Assembly: GCF_000190315.1 (NCBI RefSeq) | Contig: NC_015151.1 | Coordinates: 1,612,001-1,676,000 of the forward strand | Source: Vulcanisaeta moutnovskia 768-28 | GTDB lineage: Archaea > Thermoproteota > Thermoprotei > Thermoproteales > Thermocladiaceae | Length of the DNA stretch: 64,000 bases | Reading direction: 5' to 3' | In this document: one piece after another, positions 24,191 through 33,308 of the stretch | Layout: each line of letters begins with the position of its first letter | How positions within the stretch are numbered: position 1 is the first letter of the stretch | Program-made: the position numbers and the translations under genes | Notes under the pieces: generated by a model | Seen by the model: only the letters and a program-made list of their open reading frames with translations | Database searches by the model: none | Told to the model about the DNA's origin: nothing

Positions 24191-25069
24191 ATGAAAATAG
24201 CAATATCCGTGAGTAATGGTTTCGTATCTGGACCTGGTGAAGGCGATGAAGTTTGGATAGTTGAGGTTGAGGATCATGGCAACTACAAATTAATTGAGCG
24301 ATATGAGAACCCAGCAAGGTATGCACAGCAGATAAGGGGTGTGTTCATGTTGAGGAGTTTGCTTGATCGTGGAATTAACACGGTAATACTCTCCGAAATA
24401 GGACCTCCAGGCTATAGGTGGGCTGCTGAGAAGGGCATTAGGATATATATATTTGAGGGACGTGTCGAGGATGCAATCAAGGCCTTTATTGAGGGTAAAC
24501 TAACTGAGGCGCAGGGGCCAACGCATGGTGAGCATCATGGTCATTACGGGCATCACGGCCATCATAGACATATAGAGGGTTTTGAAACATACGACTTCCT
24601 AAAGCCCTATGTAAGTAATGGTATGGCGATTGCCGACCTAGGTTGCGGGAGTGGTTATTACTGTAACTTCTTTAAGGACTATGCATCAAGGCTTTACTGT
24701 GTTGATGTTGATGAAGCGGCTATTAATGAGGTTCGTAGGAACTTTAGTAACTATGGAAATGTGGTCATACTTAATGAGGACATTACAAGGGCGTCAATAC
24801 CAAGCAATAGTATTGATTTAGCATTTATGTCCAATGTGTTTCATGACATTGAGGATAAGGAGGCAGCCGTTAGGGAAGTGAGTAGGATCTTGAAGCCTGG
24901 CGGTAGGTTATTAATTATTGAGTTTAAGAAGGACGTGGTTTTTGGGCCACCATTTAAGTTAAGTCCTGATGAGGTTGAGCAGTACTTCAGTAGGGAGGGC
25001 TTTGTTAGGGAGGGTTATGCCGAGGTTTCTCCTTATCATTATATGCTCGTCTTTAAAAAGGTAAGGTAG
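24191..25069 (+). CDS. Fusion: NifX/NifB-type cofactor-binding domain, His-rich linker, SAM methyltransferase
   Basis: Residues 1-105 match the dinitrogenase Fe-Mo cofactor domain (MKIAISVSNGF, LLDRGINTVILSEIGPPGY, GIRIYIFEGRVEDAIKAFIEGKL). Residues about 112-130 are a metal-binding linker (HGEHHGHYGHHGHH). Residues 135-292 are a class I methyltransferase (IADLGCGSGYYCNFF; YCVDVDE; NVFHDI; ILKPGGRLLIIEF). The substrate is unknown. The gene is leaderless (TTTTTAAAT box 27 nt before ATG 24191) and stands alone, divergent from psmA. Confidence 0.85.
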   Translation: MKIAISVSNGFVSGPGEGDEVWIVEVEDHGNYKLIERYENPARYAQQIRGVFMLRSLLDRGINTVILSEIGPPGYRWAAEKGIRIYIFEGRVEDAIKAFIEGKLTEAQGPTHGEHHGHYGHHGHHRHIEGFETYDFLKPYVSNGMAIADLGCGSGYYCNFFKDYASRLYCVDVDEAAINEVRRNFSNYGNVVILNEDITRASIPSNSIDLAFMSNVFHDIEDKEAAVREVSRILKPGGRLLIIEFKKDVVFGPPFKLSPDEVEQYFSREGFVREGYAEVSPYHYMLVFKKVR

Positions 25070-25136
25070 GGTGCAGGTTGGATATATTTTACTATGGTTT
25101 AAATATAGGTATCTATAGTTAAAATATGGTGAAATA

Positions 25137-25805
25137 ATGAAGGGAAGGCCCGATTGGATCATTCGATATAAGGATATCATTAATAAATTGAGGTTTATTC
25201 TCTACGAATTTGAAAATGGGGATCTTAATTTTCAATTATTTGTTAATGAAATAAATAAATCATTAACTAATTGTGGATATGATCCAATAAAGGTTATGGT
25301 ATCTGATATTATGACGGAATTCTTCGGGGCATACGCCGTATACGTACCTCGTAAGCCAGTATCCATAGTGTATGTTTCCACAGAACTTATGAAAAAGCCA
25401 AGGCCCCTACTTGGTAGGGTTTTAGTGCATGAGATATTTCACCACATACTTTATCAAAGGCCTCCATCATTGCTATTTAAATTGGCGCCGAAGAGATTCG
25501 AACCAATTATTCTAATAATCTTACCATTTATAATCCTCGCAATTTTAGCAATACCTCTTTACTCTACACTGTATAACTTCTTATCTTATATTGTTGCTTC
25601 ATCATCTATAACCATGACATTATTAACGGCAATCCTGATAAGGGCCTTAAATGAGCATGAATTAATGGCTACAACATTCGTGGTTTACCTAGTGACTGGT
25701 GAATGGGTTAAGAACTGGACTTATTACCATGATGAAAACGCATTAATGAACCTCAGGTGGGATGAAGCCGTTAGGCCTAGGGAGGTTATTGTTATGCAAA
25801 GGTAA
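25137..25805 (+). CDS. Membrane-associated zinc metalloprotease-like protein
   Basis: VLVHEIFHHILYQRPP carries the HExxH zinc motif (near residue 100). Two hydrophobic spans follow (about 120-142 and 146-168), and then NEHELMATTFVVYL, whose Glu could be the third ligand, as in M48-type gluzincins. The 222-residue protein is shorter than HtpX and I cannot place it in a named subfamily. It starts 8 nt after a probable transcription start and is followed by the phosphatase gene with an SD-linked start, suggesting an operon. Confidence 0.7.
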   Translation: MKGRPDWIIRYKDIINKLRFILYEFENGDLNFQLFVNEINKSLTNCGYDPIKVMVSDIMTEFFGAYAVYVPRKPVSIVYVSTELMKKPRPLLGRVLVHEIFHHILYQRPPSLLFKLAPKRFEPIILIILPFIILAILAIPLYSTLYNFLSYIVASSSITMTLLTAILIRALNEHELMATTFVVYLVTGEWVKNWTYYHDENALMNLRWDEAVRPREVIVMQR

Positions 25806-25832
25806 ATTAAGGGTTGGTAATTAGGAGGCTTG

Positions 25833-26540
25833 ATGATTAGGCTTGTGTTACTCGATATTGATGGCACCTTAACGAAGGATAGGAATACGGAGGCTTTTGA
25901 TCCAGATGCCATTGCAGCAGTGCAGGATGTTGTGAACAAGTATGTCGTTGGTCTCGTGACTGGTAACGCCTTAATAGTGACGCAAGCACTATCACGCTAC
26001 ATAGGATTGCCTAGAGGATCACCACTTATTGCGGAGAATGGGTGCTTAGTGGATTATAGAGGTGAAGTTCATGAACTATGTGAAGACCTAAATTTAAGGG
26101 ACATTGCGTTAAGGCTTATGAAGGTAATACCAGGCTTGAGACCTACATATCAATTTAATTATAGGAAGTTCGACATAACACTATGGGCGCCTAGGGATCC
26201 TAATGAGTTAGTGGAGGTTGTTAAGGCTGAATTGAGGAAAATGAACTTAGATGGTAAGGTGAGGGTTTCCCATAGTGGTTATGCACTGCATCTGCAGCCT
26301 ATTAATTCAAGTAAGGCTACAGCTATTAAGTACCTATGTGGTGTAATTGGTGTATCCTGTAATGAGGTTGTTTACGTTGGTGATAGCGATACGGACATTG
26401 ATGCGATGAATGTAGTTGGTTATGGAGTTGCAGTGTCTAACGCTACTGACGGACTTAAGAGGAGGGCTAAGATAATTCTTGAGAAGCCAAGTGGTAAGGG
26501 TGTTGTCGACTTTCTAAAGAATTACTTACCTAAGCTATGA
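25833..26540 (+). CDS. pgp: Archaeal phosphoglycolate phosphatase (HAD superfamily)
   Basis: The HAD motifs are intact: LLDIDGTLT (nucleophile Asp and acid/base Asp), LVTGNA (motif II Thr), a Lys within SSKATAIKYL, and VYVGDSDTDIDAMNVVG (motif IV). The C2-type cap (residues about 85-155) and the 235-residue length match archaeal phosphoglycolate phosphatase, though sucrose-phosphatase-like relatives are close. GGAGG at 25822-25826 sets the ATG 25833 start. The 3' end overlaps the convergent gene by 6 nt. Confidence 0.88.
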   Translation: MIRLVLLDIDGTLTKDRNTEAFDPDAIAAVQDVVNKYVVGLVTGNALIVTQALSRYIGLPRGSPLIAENGCLVDYRGEVHELCEDLNLRDIALRLMKVIPGLRPTYQFNYRKFDITLWAPRDPNELVEVVKAELRKMNLDGKVRVSHSGYALHLQPINSSKATAIKYLCGVIGVSCNEVVYVGDSDTDIDAMNVVGYGVAVSNATDGLKRRAKIILEKPSGKGVVDFLKNYLPKL

Positions 26541-27251
26541 TTTCCTAAACATCATTAATAGGTAGTTATACGCACTCTCGATGTTGAAGTTATTCCTAAC
26601 GAAATCTCTAAAGTCATCATACTTCCTAATAAAGTCATTATCTATACCCTTTATAGCATCATTCCATAGAGATCTTCCCAAGCTCATGTTTCCCGCTAGC
26701 TCGATACTAAGTGGTATGTCGAGGGCCAATGCAGTTATTGCGCAATCAATTGTTGGTTTGCACGTTATTAATGCGTTCCTTAGGTCGTTCATATTAAATG
26801 TATTAATTAAGTATTGAATCAGTGTTTCATATTTAGCTATTACTACGTCAACTGTTCTCCTAAGCATTGCCAAAGAGATCCTATACACCACATCATCTTT
26901 CATACTCTGTGGTATACTCCACAGGCTAATTAGCGTTGGATCTCTCATGATCTTTACAAGGGCTACTTCACGTAACACCATAATCCTTGCCTCATAATCC
27001 TTTAATTGAAGTAATTTACCCGGTATTATGGATATTATGGTTAGTTCATCAGTGTTCATATACTTTACGGGCCACTCTTCATGAGTAGCACTTTCAAGTC
27101 CAAGAGCCTCCCTTATCCTATTATGGTTGTCCGTTATGTAAACAATGGCATCATTACTTGGAATCTCAAGTTCCTTAAATGCCCATTCAACGAGTTCTTT
27201 GACTTTATTTAATTCATTGGTCGTAACTTCTATTAACTGTATTATTTCCAC
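26535..27251 (-). CDS. Unknown 238-aa soluble protein
   Basis: The protein is mainly helical with a Met/Leu-rich central region, no Cys motif and no membrane segment. EARIMVLREVALVKIMRDP near 88-106 might correspond to a degenerate metallopeptidase helix (no HExxH), which is only a thought. GTG 27251 is leaderless, with an AATATTAAC box 27 nt upstream. It is divergent from the radical SAM gene (114 nt between starts). Confidence 0.65.
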   Translation of the reverse strand: MEIIQLIEVTTNELNKVKELVEWAFKELEIPSNDAIVYITDNHNRIREALGLESATHEEWPVKYMNTDELTIISIIPGKLLQLKDYEARIMVLREVALVKIMRDPTLISLWSIPQSMKDDVVYRISLAMLRRTVDVVIAKYETLIQYLINTFNMNDLRNALITCKPTIDCAITALALDIPLSIELAGNMSLGRSLWNDAIKGIDNDFIRKYDDFRDFVRNNFNIESAYNYLLMMFRKS

Positions 27252-27365
27252 TCTATGTATGTTTTTGTTGAGGTTAATATTCCTTAATTAGCAGGGCAGA
27301 AATACAAGTGAGAATCTTAAACAGTGGTAAAAGTTTTTAAAGGAAGTATTTCCCTGCTATCACTA

Positions 27366-29003
27366 ATGGTATTACCAAAGTACGATGTTATCTTGACCAC
27401 AGATCGCTCAATGATGAGTAATTATCATGGTAAGGAGTTCTTGGGATTTGTAACAACAGGACCGCTTTTCATAACCGTAGGACCCTTTAGAAAACTTGGT
27501 GAGTGGATTCATGAGTACATTGCAATGCCTAAGATGAAGGTTGATAAGTACGGTAGGCCATATCAAGCACCCTACGGCATGAGGAAGATAGAGGCCGCAT
27601 TACTTGATTCTGGCATTAACGCAGCGATAATAGATCCAGACCACGTACATAAATACATACTAAATACTAAAATGCTCATGCTTAGTCATCATGATTATTT
27701 CGGGCTTAATCCACCATCATCGACCTGGTCAGCCATTGTTGGTAAAGAATCGCTTAATGCATATTCATTTAGGAGATTTATGGCGAGGATAAGGCCATAC
27801 ATAATGGATGCCAAGAGCAGGAATGGTCTTAAGGTTGTTGTTGGCGGCCCATCTGCATGGCAGTGGTTATATCTACCAGAGCTCATGGATTTTTATGGAA
27901 TTGACACTATATTTGATGGCGAGGGTGAAAAATTAGTTGTTGACTTTGTTAAGAGGGTTCTAAATAATGAGCCTGTGCCTCGTTACGTATACGTTGGCGT
28001 GAATGACGTGCCAAGTATTAATGAAATACCAATAATAAAGTACCCAGCTGTTAATGGGTTTGTCGAGATAGGTAGGGGGTGTCCAAGGGGCTGCGCTTTC
28101 TGTCCAGTCACAATAAGGCCACTTAGGTGGTACCCCCTTGAGAAGATTGAGGAGGAATTGAAATTACATGTGAAGTACGGTATAGTACACGGACTCATAC
28201 ATTCCGATGACGTACCACTTTATGGCTCAACAGGTGTTGACCTTAATCCTGATAAATTAATTAAGTTACATCAATTAGTAAAGAGATATTACCTAACAAT
28301 AGCCTGGAGCCACACGACACTGGCATCAGTGCTAACGGCAGAAAAGAAATACAATAGGCTAGCCACGAAGATCGCAGAGATAATAGAGGACGAGCACCAG
28401 GACTGGTGGGGCGCCCAGGTAGGTCTTGAGACGGGTTCAAGGAGGTTGGCCAAGGCAATAATGCCTGGCAAGGCTGCGCCGTTTAAGATTGAGGATTGGT
28501 GGGACGTGGTTGAGGAGGCCCTGGGCGTTATGCATGATATTAAGCTCATACCTGCCCTAACAGTGATTGTGGGATTACCTGGTGAGACTGAGGACGATGT
28601 TATGGAGACGATAGAACTACTTGATAGAATAAGGCCCTATAGGAGCTTAGTTGTGCCCATGTTCTATGTACCCATGAATCACATTAGGGCTGAGAAGGAC
28701 GGCTGGATAATCAAGTACAACCTAATGCCTGAACACATTGAGTTGATGAAGAAGATGTTTGAACATAGTATTTATTGGGCTAAGGACATTGTGAACCACT
28801 TCTACCTGAGGGGTCCGCAGTACTGGCCTGTTAGGGTTGCTGTTAATTACTTCATGAATTACGTGGAGAGGAGGGTTAGGGCGCTCTATGATAGGCTTGA
28901 CCAAATAGCCGCTGAGATTAAGAATAGGAAGCTCGTGTCGAAGGTGGAGGCTCCTAAGCTTATGGAATTATACTCATCATCCATTAATACTGAGGATGAA
29001 TAG
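27366..29003 (+). CDS. B12-binding-type radical SAM protein
   Basis: GRGCPRGCAFCPVTIRP (residues about 240-256) supplies the CxxxCxxC ligands for the radical SAM [4Fe-4S] cluster. Before it, VVVGGPSAWQW and DTIFDGEGEKLV resemble the cobalamin-binding Rossmann domain seen in B12-radical SAM methylases and YgiQ/Elp3-like proteins. ALTVIVGLPGETEDDVMETIELL is typical of the barrel C-terminus. The substrate is unknown. ATG 27366 is chosen (545 aa) because the TATA box AGTTTTTAAAGG lies inside a longer 5' ORF, 28 nt upstream. Confidence 0.88.
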   Translation: MVLPKYDVILTTDRSMMSNYHGKEFLGFVTTGPLFITVGPFRKLGEWIHEYIAMPKMKVDKYGRPYQAPYGMRKIEAALLDSGINAAIIDPDHVHKYILNTKMLMLSHHDYFGLNPPSSTWSAIVGKESLNAYSFRRFMARIRPYIMDAKSRNGLKVVVGGPSAWQWLYLPELMDFYGIDTIFDGEGEKLVVDFVKRVLNNEPVPRYVYVGVNDVPSINEIPIIKYPAVNGFVEIGRGCPRGCAFCPVTIRPLRWYPLEKIEEELKLHVKYGIVHGLIHSDDVPLYGSTGVDLNPDKLIKLHQLVKRYYLTIAWSHTTLASVLTAEKKYNRLATKIAEIIEDEHQDWWGAQVGLETGSRRLAKAIMPGKAAPFKIEDWWDVVEEALGVMHDIKLIPALTVIVGLPGETEDDVMETIELLDRIRPYRSLVVPMFYVPMNHIRAEKDGWIIKYNLMPEHIELMKKMFEHSIYWAKDIVNHFYLRGPQYWPVRVAVNYFMNYVERRVRALYDRLDQIAAEIKNRKLVSKVEAPKLMELYSSSINTEDE

Positions 29004-29006
29004 GGG

Positions 29007-29549
29007 TTAGGTTCTCATTAATTCCTGCATTTTCACTAATTCATAATCAGCAAACACTATCTTGGCTTCGTTAATACCAATGCTCTTAAATGTCTCGAAG
29101 TTTTCCCATGGGTATATAATGTAGACCCACGTTATCCATTTATAGGCGTAGTAATCTGGCACGTACTTACTCGATAGTACCTTATAATCAAGAACGGCGG
29201 TCTTAACTTCCCTCGCACCAACTTTCATCAACTCCTCCCTAGCCTCATTAAGTGTTAGACCTGTATCACTAACATCATCAATTAACAATACCCTGAGATT
29301 TCTCACATCAATACTTGGTCTATACTTAATAATAACATTATTCTTAACCCTACTAAAGTTCCAATGAGATAGTTGCATTAAATCAGTGGGTATTCCAAGC
29401 ATGTCTGATATTAACGAAGCAATTATAACACCGCCCTTAGATATTCCTATTATTGCATCAGGTTGGAAATCACTTTTAAGGATATCCTGGACCAATTTCA
29501 AGACGCCTCTTTCGATATCTTCCCACTTATACCGGTGGTAATCCGCCAT
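29007..29549 (-). CDS. Purine/xanthine-type phosphoribosyltransferase
   Basis: The PRPP-binding motif LLIDDVSDTGLTLNEAR (near 96-112) and IIGISKGGVIIASLISDMLGIP identify a type I PRTase of the hypoxanthine/xanthine-guanine salvage group. The 180-residue length fits. The exact base cannot be assigned. It is convergent with the radical SAM gene, 3 nt apart. ATG 29549 follows a TTTATAAATA box. Confidence 0.85.
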   Translation of the reverse strand: MADYHRYKWEDIERGVLKLVQDILKSDFQPDAIIGISKGGVIIASLISDMLGIPTDLMQLSHWNFSRVKNNVIIKYRPSIDVRNLRVLLIDDVSDTGLTLNEAREELMKVGAREVKTAVLDYKVLSSKYVPDYYAYKWITWVYIIYPWENFETFKSIGINEAKIVFADYELVKMQELMRT

Positions 29550-29674
29550 TATGACTTGTGGTGAGGATGTATTTATAAACCAATCGTTTTACGTATTTAA
29601 ATAGATACTGCGGTACGAATCTAATTAGGATAAGGGATTTATGTGTCATTTGCTTAAGAATTGATGAGTTTCAA

Positions 29675-30187
29675 ATGATTAATAGATACCAAGCAATGAT
29701 GCTTCTAGGAGTTGTATTGATATTACTATCATCAATACCAATCTATTATTCTCATCAGGAATCAATAATCTCGTACAATCACGTTAATGCATCAACATGC
29801 ATAAGGGTTCTAAGTGGTATCATTAATGGGTCATTGGTTAGTGATAGAATAGAGGAGGTGATGAGGTCAATGGAACGGTCATTTTTGATTTCAATTGAGA
29901 TTAACGTAAATTATGCAAATGGATCAAGTATAACCTATGGTTATTATATACCGATTGGCGAGGGTGGTGTAGCTATAACGCCCATGGTCTCCGGTAATAT
30001 TGAGATCTTCGGTAGATCCCACTGCGCCTACGTGGGTAATAATTACGTAGTTAATGTATTCATAGGGCAATACGTAACCCCCCTTTACCTATTTGGCCTT
30101 GGAGTGATGCTTATCATTATGGGTTTCATACTTATTGCACTAGGTGATTACTTGAGGGATAAGTATATGCGAAATGCTTTATCTTAA
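29675..30187 (+). CDS. Two-span membrane protein with an extracytoplasmic loop, unknown
   Basis: The product has hydrophobic segments at about residues 8-25 and 136-158, separated by about 110 residues with two Cys (STCIRVLS and SHCAYVG) that could form a disulfide outside the cell. No family is recognised. It precedes the stomatin/NfeD operon in the same direction, 88 nt upstream, but a separate TATA box lies between. Confidence 0.65.
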   Translation: MINRYQAMMLLGVVLILLSSIPIYYSHQESIISYNHVNASTCIRVLSGIINGSLVSDRIEEVMRSMERSFLISIEINVNYANGSSITYGYYIPIGEGGVAITPMVSGNIEIFGRSHCAYVGNNYVVNVFIGQYVTPLYLFGLGVMLIIMGFILIALGDYLRDKYMRNALS

Positions 30188-30275
30188 GATTAATAAATTA
30201 ATATCTTAAGAGGAATTGCTGTTTTTTGGGGTCAATAAATAGGTTTATTAATAACCTCATTTGTAATGTTACTTA

Positions 30276-31106
30276 ATGTACATGCATTTATTACTTCAGG
30301 TAGGTACGCTAATAGCGGTCGCGGTTCTGGCAATAATACTGCTCATAATAATTATAGCAATACTCGCGTACTCAATTAGGATAGTCCCTGAGTACCAGAG
30401 GATTGTTAAGCTTAGGCTTGGTAAGTTCAAGGGTATTTATGGACCTGGAATTGTGTTCATAATACCCGTAATCGACAGACCAATAACGATGGATCTCAGG
30501 GTAATCTCAATTGATTTATCAAGCCAGAGGGCTTTAACTAAGGATAATGTTGAGGTTACGATAGATGCCGCAGTCTATATGAGGGTTATTGACGCGTCTA
30601 AGGCTGTTCTATCAGTAACTGATTATAGGAGCGCCACGGTTACTTTAGGAGCTGCTGTTTTGAGGGATGTCATTGGTATGGTGGATCTTGACACACTACT
30701 TACACAGAGGGAGGAGGTTGCCAAGAGGATAGCTTCGATAATCGATGAGCATGTGAGTCCCTGGGGTGTTAAGGTCACGGCAGTCGCTATTAAGGACATA
30801 AAGCTACCCGACACGCTGATCAGGGCTATGGCCGCTCAGGCGGAGGCTGAGAGAATGAGGAGGGCTAAGGTTATTCTTGCCCAGGCAGATTATGAAGCAT
30901 CACAAATGTACCTAAAGGCTGCAGATACCTATGCTAAGAACGCAATATCACTTTCCCTTAGACAGCTTGACACATTGCTAGAGGTTGCTAAGGAGCATAA
31001 CCTGATCCTAGTGGTGCCAAGTTCGTTAGAGGTCACCGCACTATCGGCGCTTGCCGCCGCAACACTAAAGAAGCAGGAGGGCTCAGGCGTTACGCAGCAG
31101 GGGTGA
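30276..31106 (+). CDS. SPFH/stomatin-like membrane protein (slipin)
   Basis: An N-terminal membrane helix (residues about 7-30) is followed by the SPFH domain: RIVPEYQRIVKLRLGKFKGIYGPGIVFIIPVIDRP, DLSSQRALTKDNVEVTIDA and RDVIGMVDLDTLLTQREEV. A helical Ala/Glu-rich region (AEAERMRRAKVILAQADYEASQ) then drives oligomerisation. It overlaps the NfeD protease gene, its usual partner, whose substrate in archaea includes the stomatin C-terminus. ATG 30276 is leaderless (TTTATTAATA box). Confidence 0.95.
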   Translation: MYMHLLLQVGTLIAVAVLAIILLIIIIAILAYSIRIVPEYQRIVKLRLGKFKGIYGPGIVFIIPVIDRPITMDLRVISIDLSSQRALTKDNVEVTIDAAVYMRVIDASKAVLSVTDYRSATVTLGAAVLRDVIGMVDLDTLLTQREEVAKRIASIIDEHVSPWGVKVTAVAIKDIKLPDTLIRAMAAQAEAERMRRAKVILAQADYEASQMYLKAADTYAKNAISLSLRQLDTLLEVAKEHNLILVVPSSLEVTALSALAAATLKKQEGSGVTQQG

Positions 31107-31108
31107 TT

Positions 31109-32443
31109 ATGCAGTTAAAGCGTAAGTTATCTATTTCTTTGATAATCATTACCACCTTATTACTAGTATTAATGCATACATTGATTGCCAGTTCCAACAC
31201 GTACGTAATTCATGAGGTCTATGTATTTAATCTGAATGGTGAAATTACGGATGTAACGTATGATGAATTACAAAATGCAATGCAACTTGCAGAATCAACG
31301 CCGAACTCAGCATTATTGATAATTCTCGAAACGCCCGGTGGCGAATTAGATGCTGCACTAAATATTGTATCAAGTATTGAGAGTGCTAGTATTCCCGTGA
31401 TAGGCTTCGTGTATCCCACTGGGTCATATTCATGGTCAGCAGGTACATTAGTCCTGCTTTCAACCACGATAGCCGCCATGGCGCCCAGCACGGTAATTGG
31501 TTCCTGCCAACCCGTTGAGATAAACCCAATAACTGGGCAGGAGGAGTTCATAAACGAGAGTAAGATACTCAATGCAATTAGTCAGTACTTCGTGGAAGTT
31601 GCTGAGTTTAGGGGTAGGAACGCGACCTTTGCTCATGATTGCGTATTCTACAACACAAACCTTGGGCCTGAAGATGCACTTAAGTACAAGGTCATAAACT
31701 TCATAGCCACAGACGTAGACTCACTACTTAATGAGATAAATGGTAGCACGATAAATGGGGTCACGTACTACGTGATTAATCCCACCATTACATATTACCA
31801 ACCTGGCATTGGTTACCAGGTTTATGAGGTGCTTATCAATTCCACAATACAGGACCTACTGAGCGGGTTAGGTCTGCTTCTCGCAATCGTTGGGTTTGCC
31901 ATAAGGCATTATTACCTGGCTGGTGTTGGTATTCTTTTAATGCTGATACCCCTACTCACGGGCTTATCCATTAATTGGCTTGGTTTAGCGTTATTAATCA
32001 TTGGCTTAGCCGCAATAGCCATAGACGTACATGCAGGCTTCACAACACATGCAGCGTTATTCATAACGGGTATAGTACTTACCGTATTAGGCATTGTACT
32101 TCTTCAACCAACATACACGCCTCAATCATGGTTAATAGCCACAAATCAAGTTGAGGCGAGGATAGTCCTATACTCATTAGTGGCCTTTGTGGGTGGTTTT
32201 GGCGGTTTCATAGCCGCTAAGGTAATAGGCATAATAAGGACTAGACCGCTTTCGGAGAGGCTTTACTTGCCTGTAAATGATGTTGGGGTTGCAGTTGATG
32301 ATATTAATAAGGATGAGATCGGTTATGTGAAGGTTAGGGGTGAGTATTGGAGGGCTAAGGCACTTGAGAGTGTTAGGAGGGGGTCGAGGGTTATTATTGT
32401 TGGTATTGATGGTGACACACTGCTTGTGAAGCCTGTGGGTTAG
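31109..32443 (+). CDS. nfeD: NfeD-type membrane serine protease
   Basis: A signal segment (about 8-28) leads into a ClpP-fold domain with LLIILETPGGELDAALNIV and SYSWSAGTLVLLS (nucleophile Ser near 105; a Lys serves as base in this family). Four to five membrane spans follow (about 245-375), then a C-terminal OB-fold NfeD domain (GVAVDDINKDEIGYVKVRGEYWRAK). ATG 31109 is preferred because GGGGTGA just upstream is a ribosome binding site. It is translationally coupled to the stomatin gene. Confidence 0.93.
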   Translation: MQLKRKLSISLIIITTLLLVLMHTLIASSNTYVIHEVYVFNLNGEITDVTYDELQNAMQLAESTPNSALLIILETPGGELDAALNIVSSIESASIPVIGFVYPTGSYSWSAGTLVLLSTTIAAMAPSTVIGSCQPVEINPITGQEEFINESKILNAISQYFVEVAEFRGRNATFAHDCVFYNTNLGPEDALKYKVINFIATDVDSLLNEINGSTINGVTYYVINPTITYYQPGIGYQVYEVLINSTIQDLLSGLGLLLAIVGFAIRHYYLAGVGILLMLIPLLTGLSINWLGLALLIIGLAAIAIDVHAGFTTHAALFITGIVLTVLGIVLLQPTYTPQSWLIATNQVEARIVLYSLVAFVGGFGGFIAAKVIGIIRTRPLSERLYLPVNDVGVAVDDINKDEIGYVKVRGEYWRAKALESVRRGSRVIIVGIDGDTLLVKPVG

Positions 32444-32482
32444 TTACGTTTATTAAGCTTTAGTTATGTTCATCATTGGGTA

Positions 32483-33217
32483 ATGGCGTCTAAATACGAT
32501 GTAAAACCAAGGCTTGGTATTAGGTTTTCATTACCTGTGAGTATATTTATATTCATAGGTTTCCTGGTAATATCACCCCTGTTACTGTTCCTATTCCTAG
32601 TCCTGGTTAGTATAGGCATACAGCCATTATTGGCGTTAACATTAACGTTGGGTTCATTATTAACGAGTTACATAAACGTAGTGATTGCTGAAATCACTTA
32701 CTACGTCCCATTTAACCCATTCATAGACCTCATGAAAATATTCCCAATGCCACTAGTTATACAGAGGATTGATAAGTTATTCCTCGAGGTAAATATTGGT
32801 GGTGCAATAATACCAGTAGTGACATCAATATACTTGATAAGCACATACCTGGTTGGTAATATGGCAATCTTAATGGCCTTTATAATATCATTGGTCATAT
32901 CATCAATAGTAATATGGCAGAGCGCCAGGTTGATTCCTGGCATTGGAATTGCACTACCCACGGCATTACCTGTCCTCTTAACATTAATACTTACCCTAAT
33001 ATCCACAGTACTGTTCCATGCAAATCCTCTAGCCTTCTCATATAGTTTGGGTTCATTATCAACGTTAATCGGCGCCGATTTACTGAATATTAAGAAGGTT
33101 ATAAGGACTATGAGGGGTTACGTATCGATTGGAGGAGCAGGGGTTTTTGATGGAATTTACATAACAGGCCTTATGTCACTGATACTAGCGTCATTGTATA
33201 AGGTACTCATACTTTAA
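32483..33217 (+). CDS. DUF1614-like multi-pass membrane protein
   Basis: The 244 residues hold about seven hydrophobic spans. The C-terminal GGAGVFDGIYITGLMSLI and the GADLLNI segment match what I recall of DUF1614 membrane proteins, whose function is unknown. GIGIALPTALPVLLTL is another typical piece. ATG 32483 is leaderless with a TTTATTAAG box 27-30 nt upstream. Confidence 0.75.
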   Translation: MASKYDVKPRLGIRFSLPVSIFIFIGFLVISPLLLFLFLVLVSIGIQPLLALTLTLGSLLTSYINVVIAEITYYVPFNPFIDLMKIFPMPLVIQRIDKLFLEVNIGGAIIPVVTSIYLISTYLVGNMAILMAFIISLVISSIVIWQSARLIPGIGIALPTALPVLLTLILTLISTVLFHANPLAFSYSLGSLSTLIGADLLNIKKVIRTMRGYVSIGGAGVFDGIYITGLMSLILASLYKVLIL

Positions 33218-33258
33218 TCGTGAGACAAGCTTTTAATTCTTAGTATTATTGGTTATTT

Positions 33259-33308
33259 GTGATGAATTACAGGTCTACGGATAATAATGACGATACCTTG
33301 CTGACTGA
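33259..33308 (+). ncRNA. Candidate C/D box sRNA overlapping the HAD gene start
   Basis: C box GTGATGA (33259-33265), 12-nt guide, D' CGGA (33278-33281), 5-nt spacer, C' ATGACGA (33287-33293), 11-nt guide, D CTGA (33305-33308). The box variants equal those of the clearer sRNAs in this window. Against it, the TATA box (TTTTAATT, 33231-33238) places transcription start at about 33261, inside the C box, which suits the leaderless HAD mRNA better. It may be a processed 5' end, or coincidence. Confidence 0.35.
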
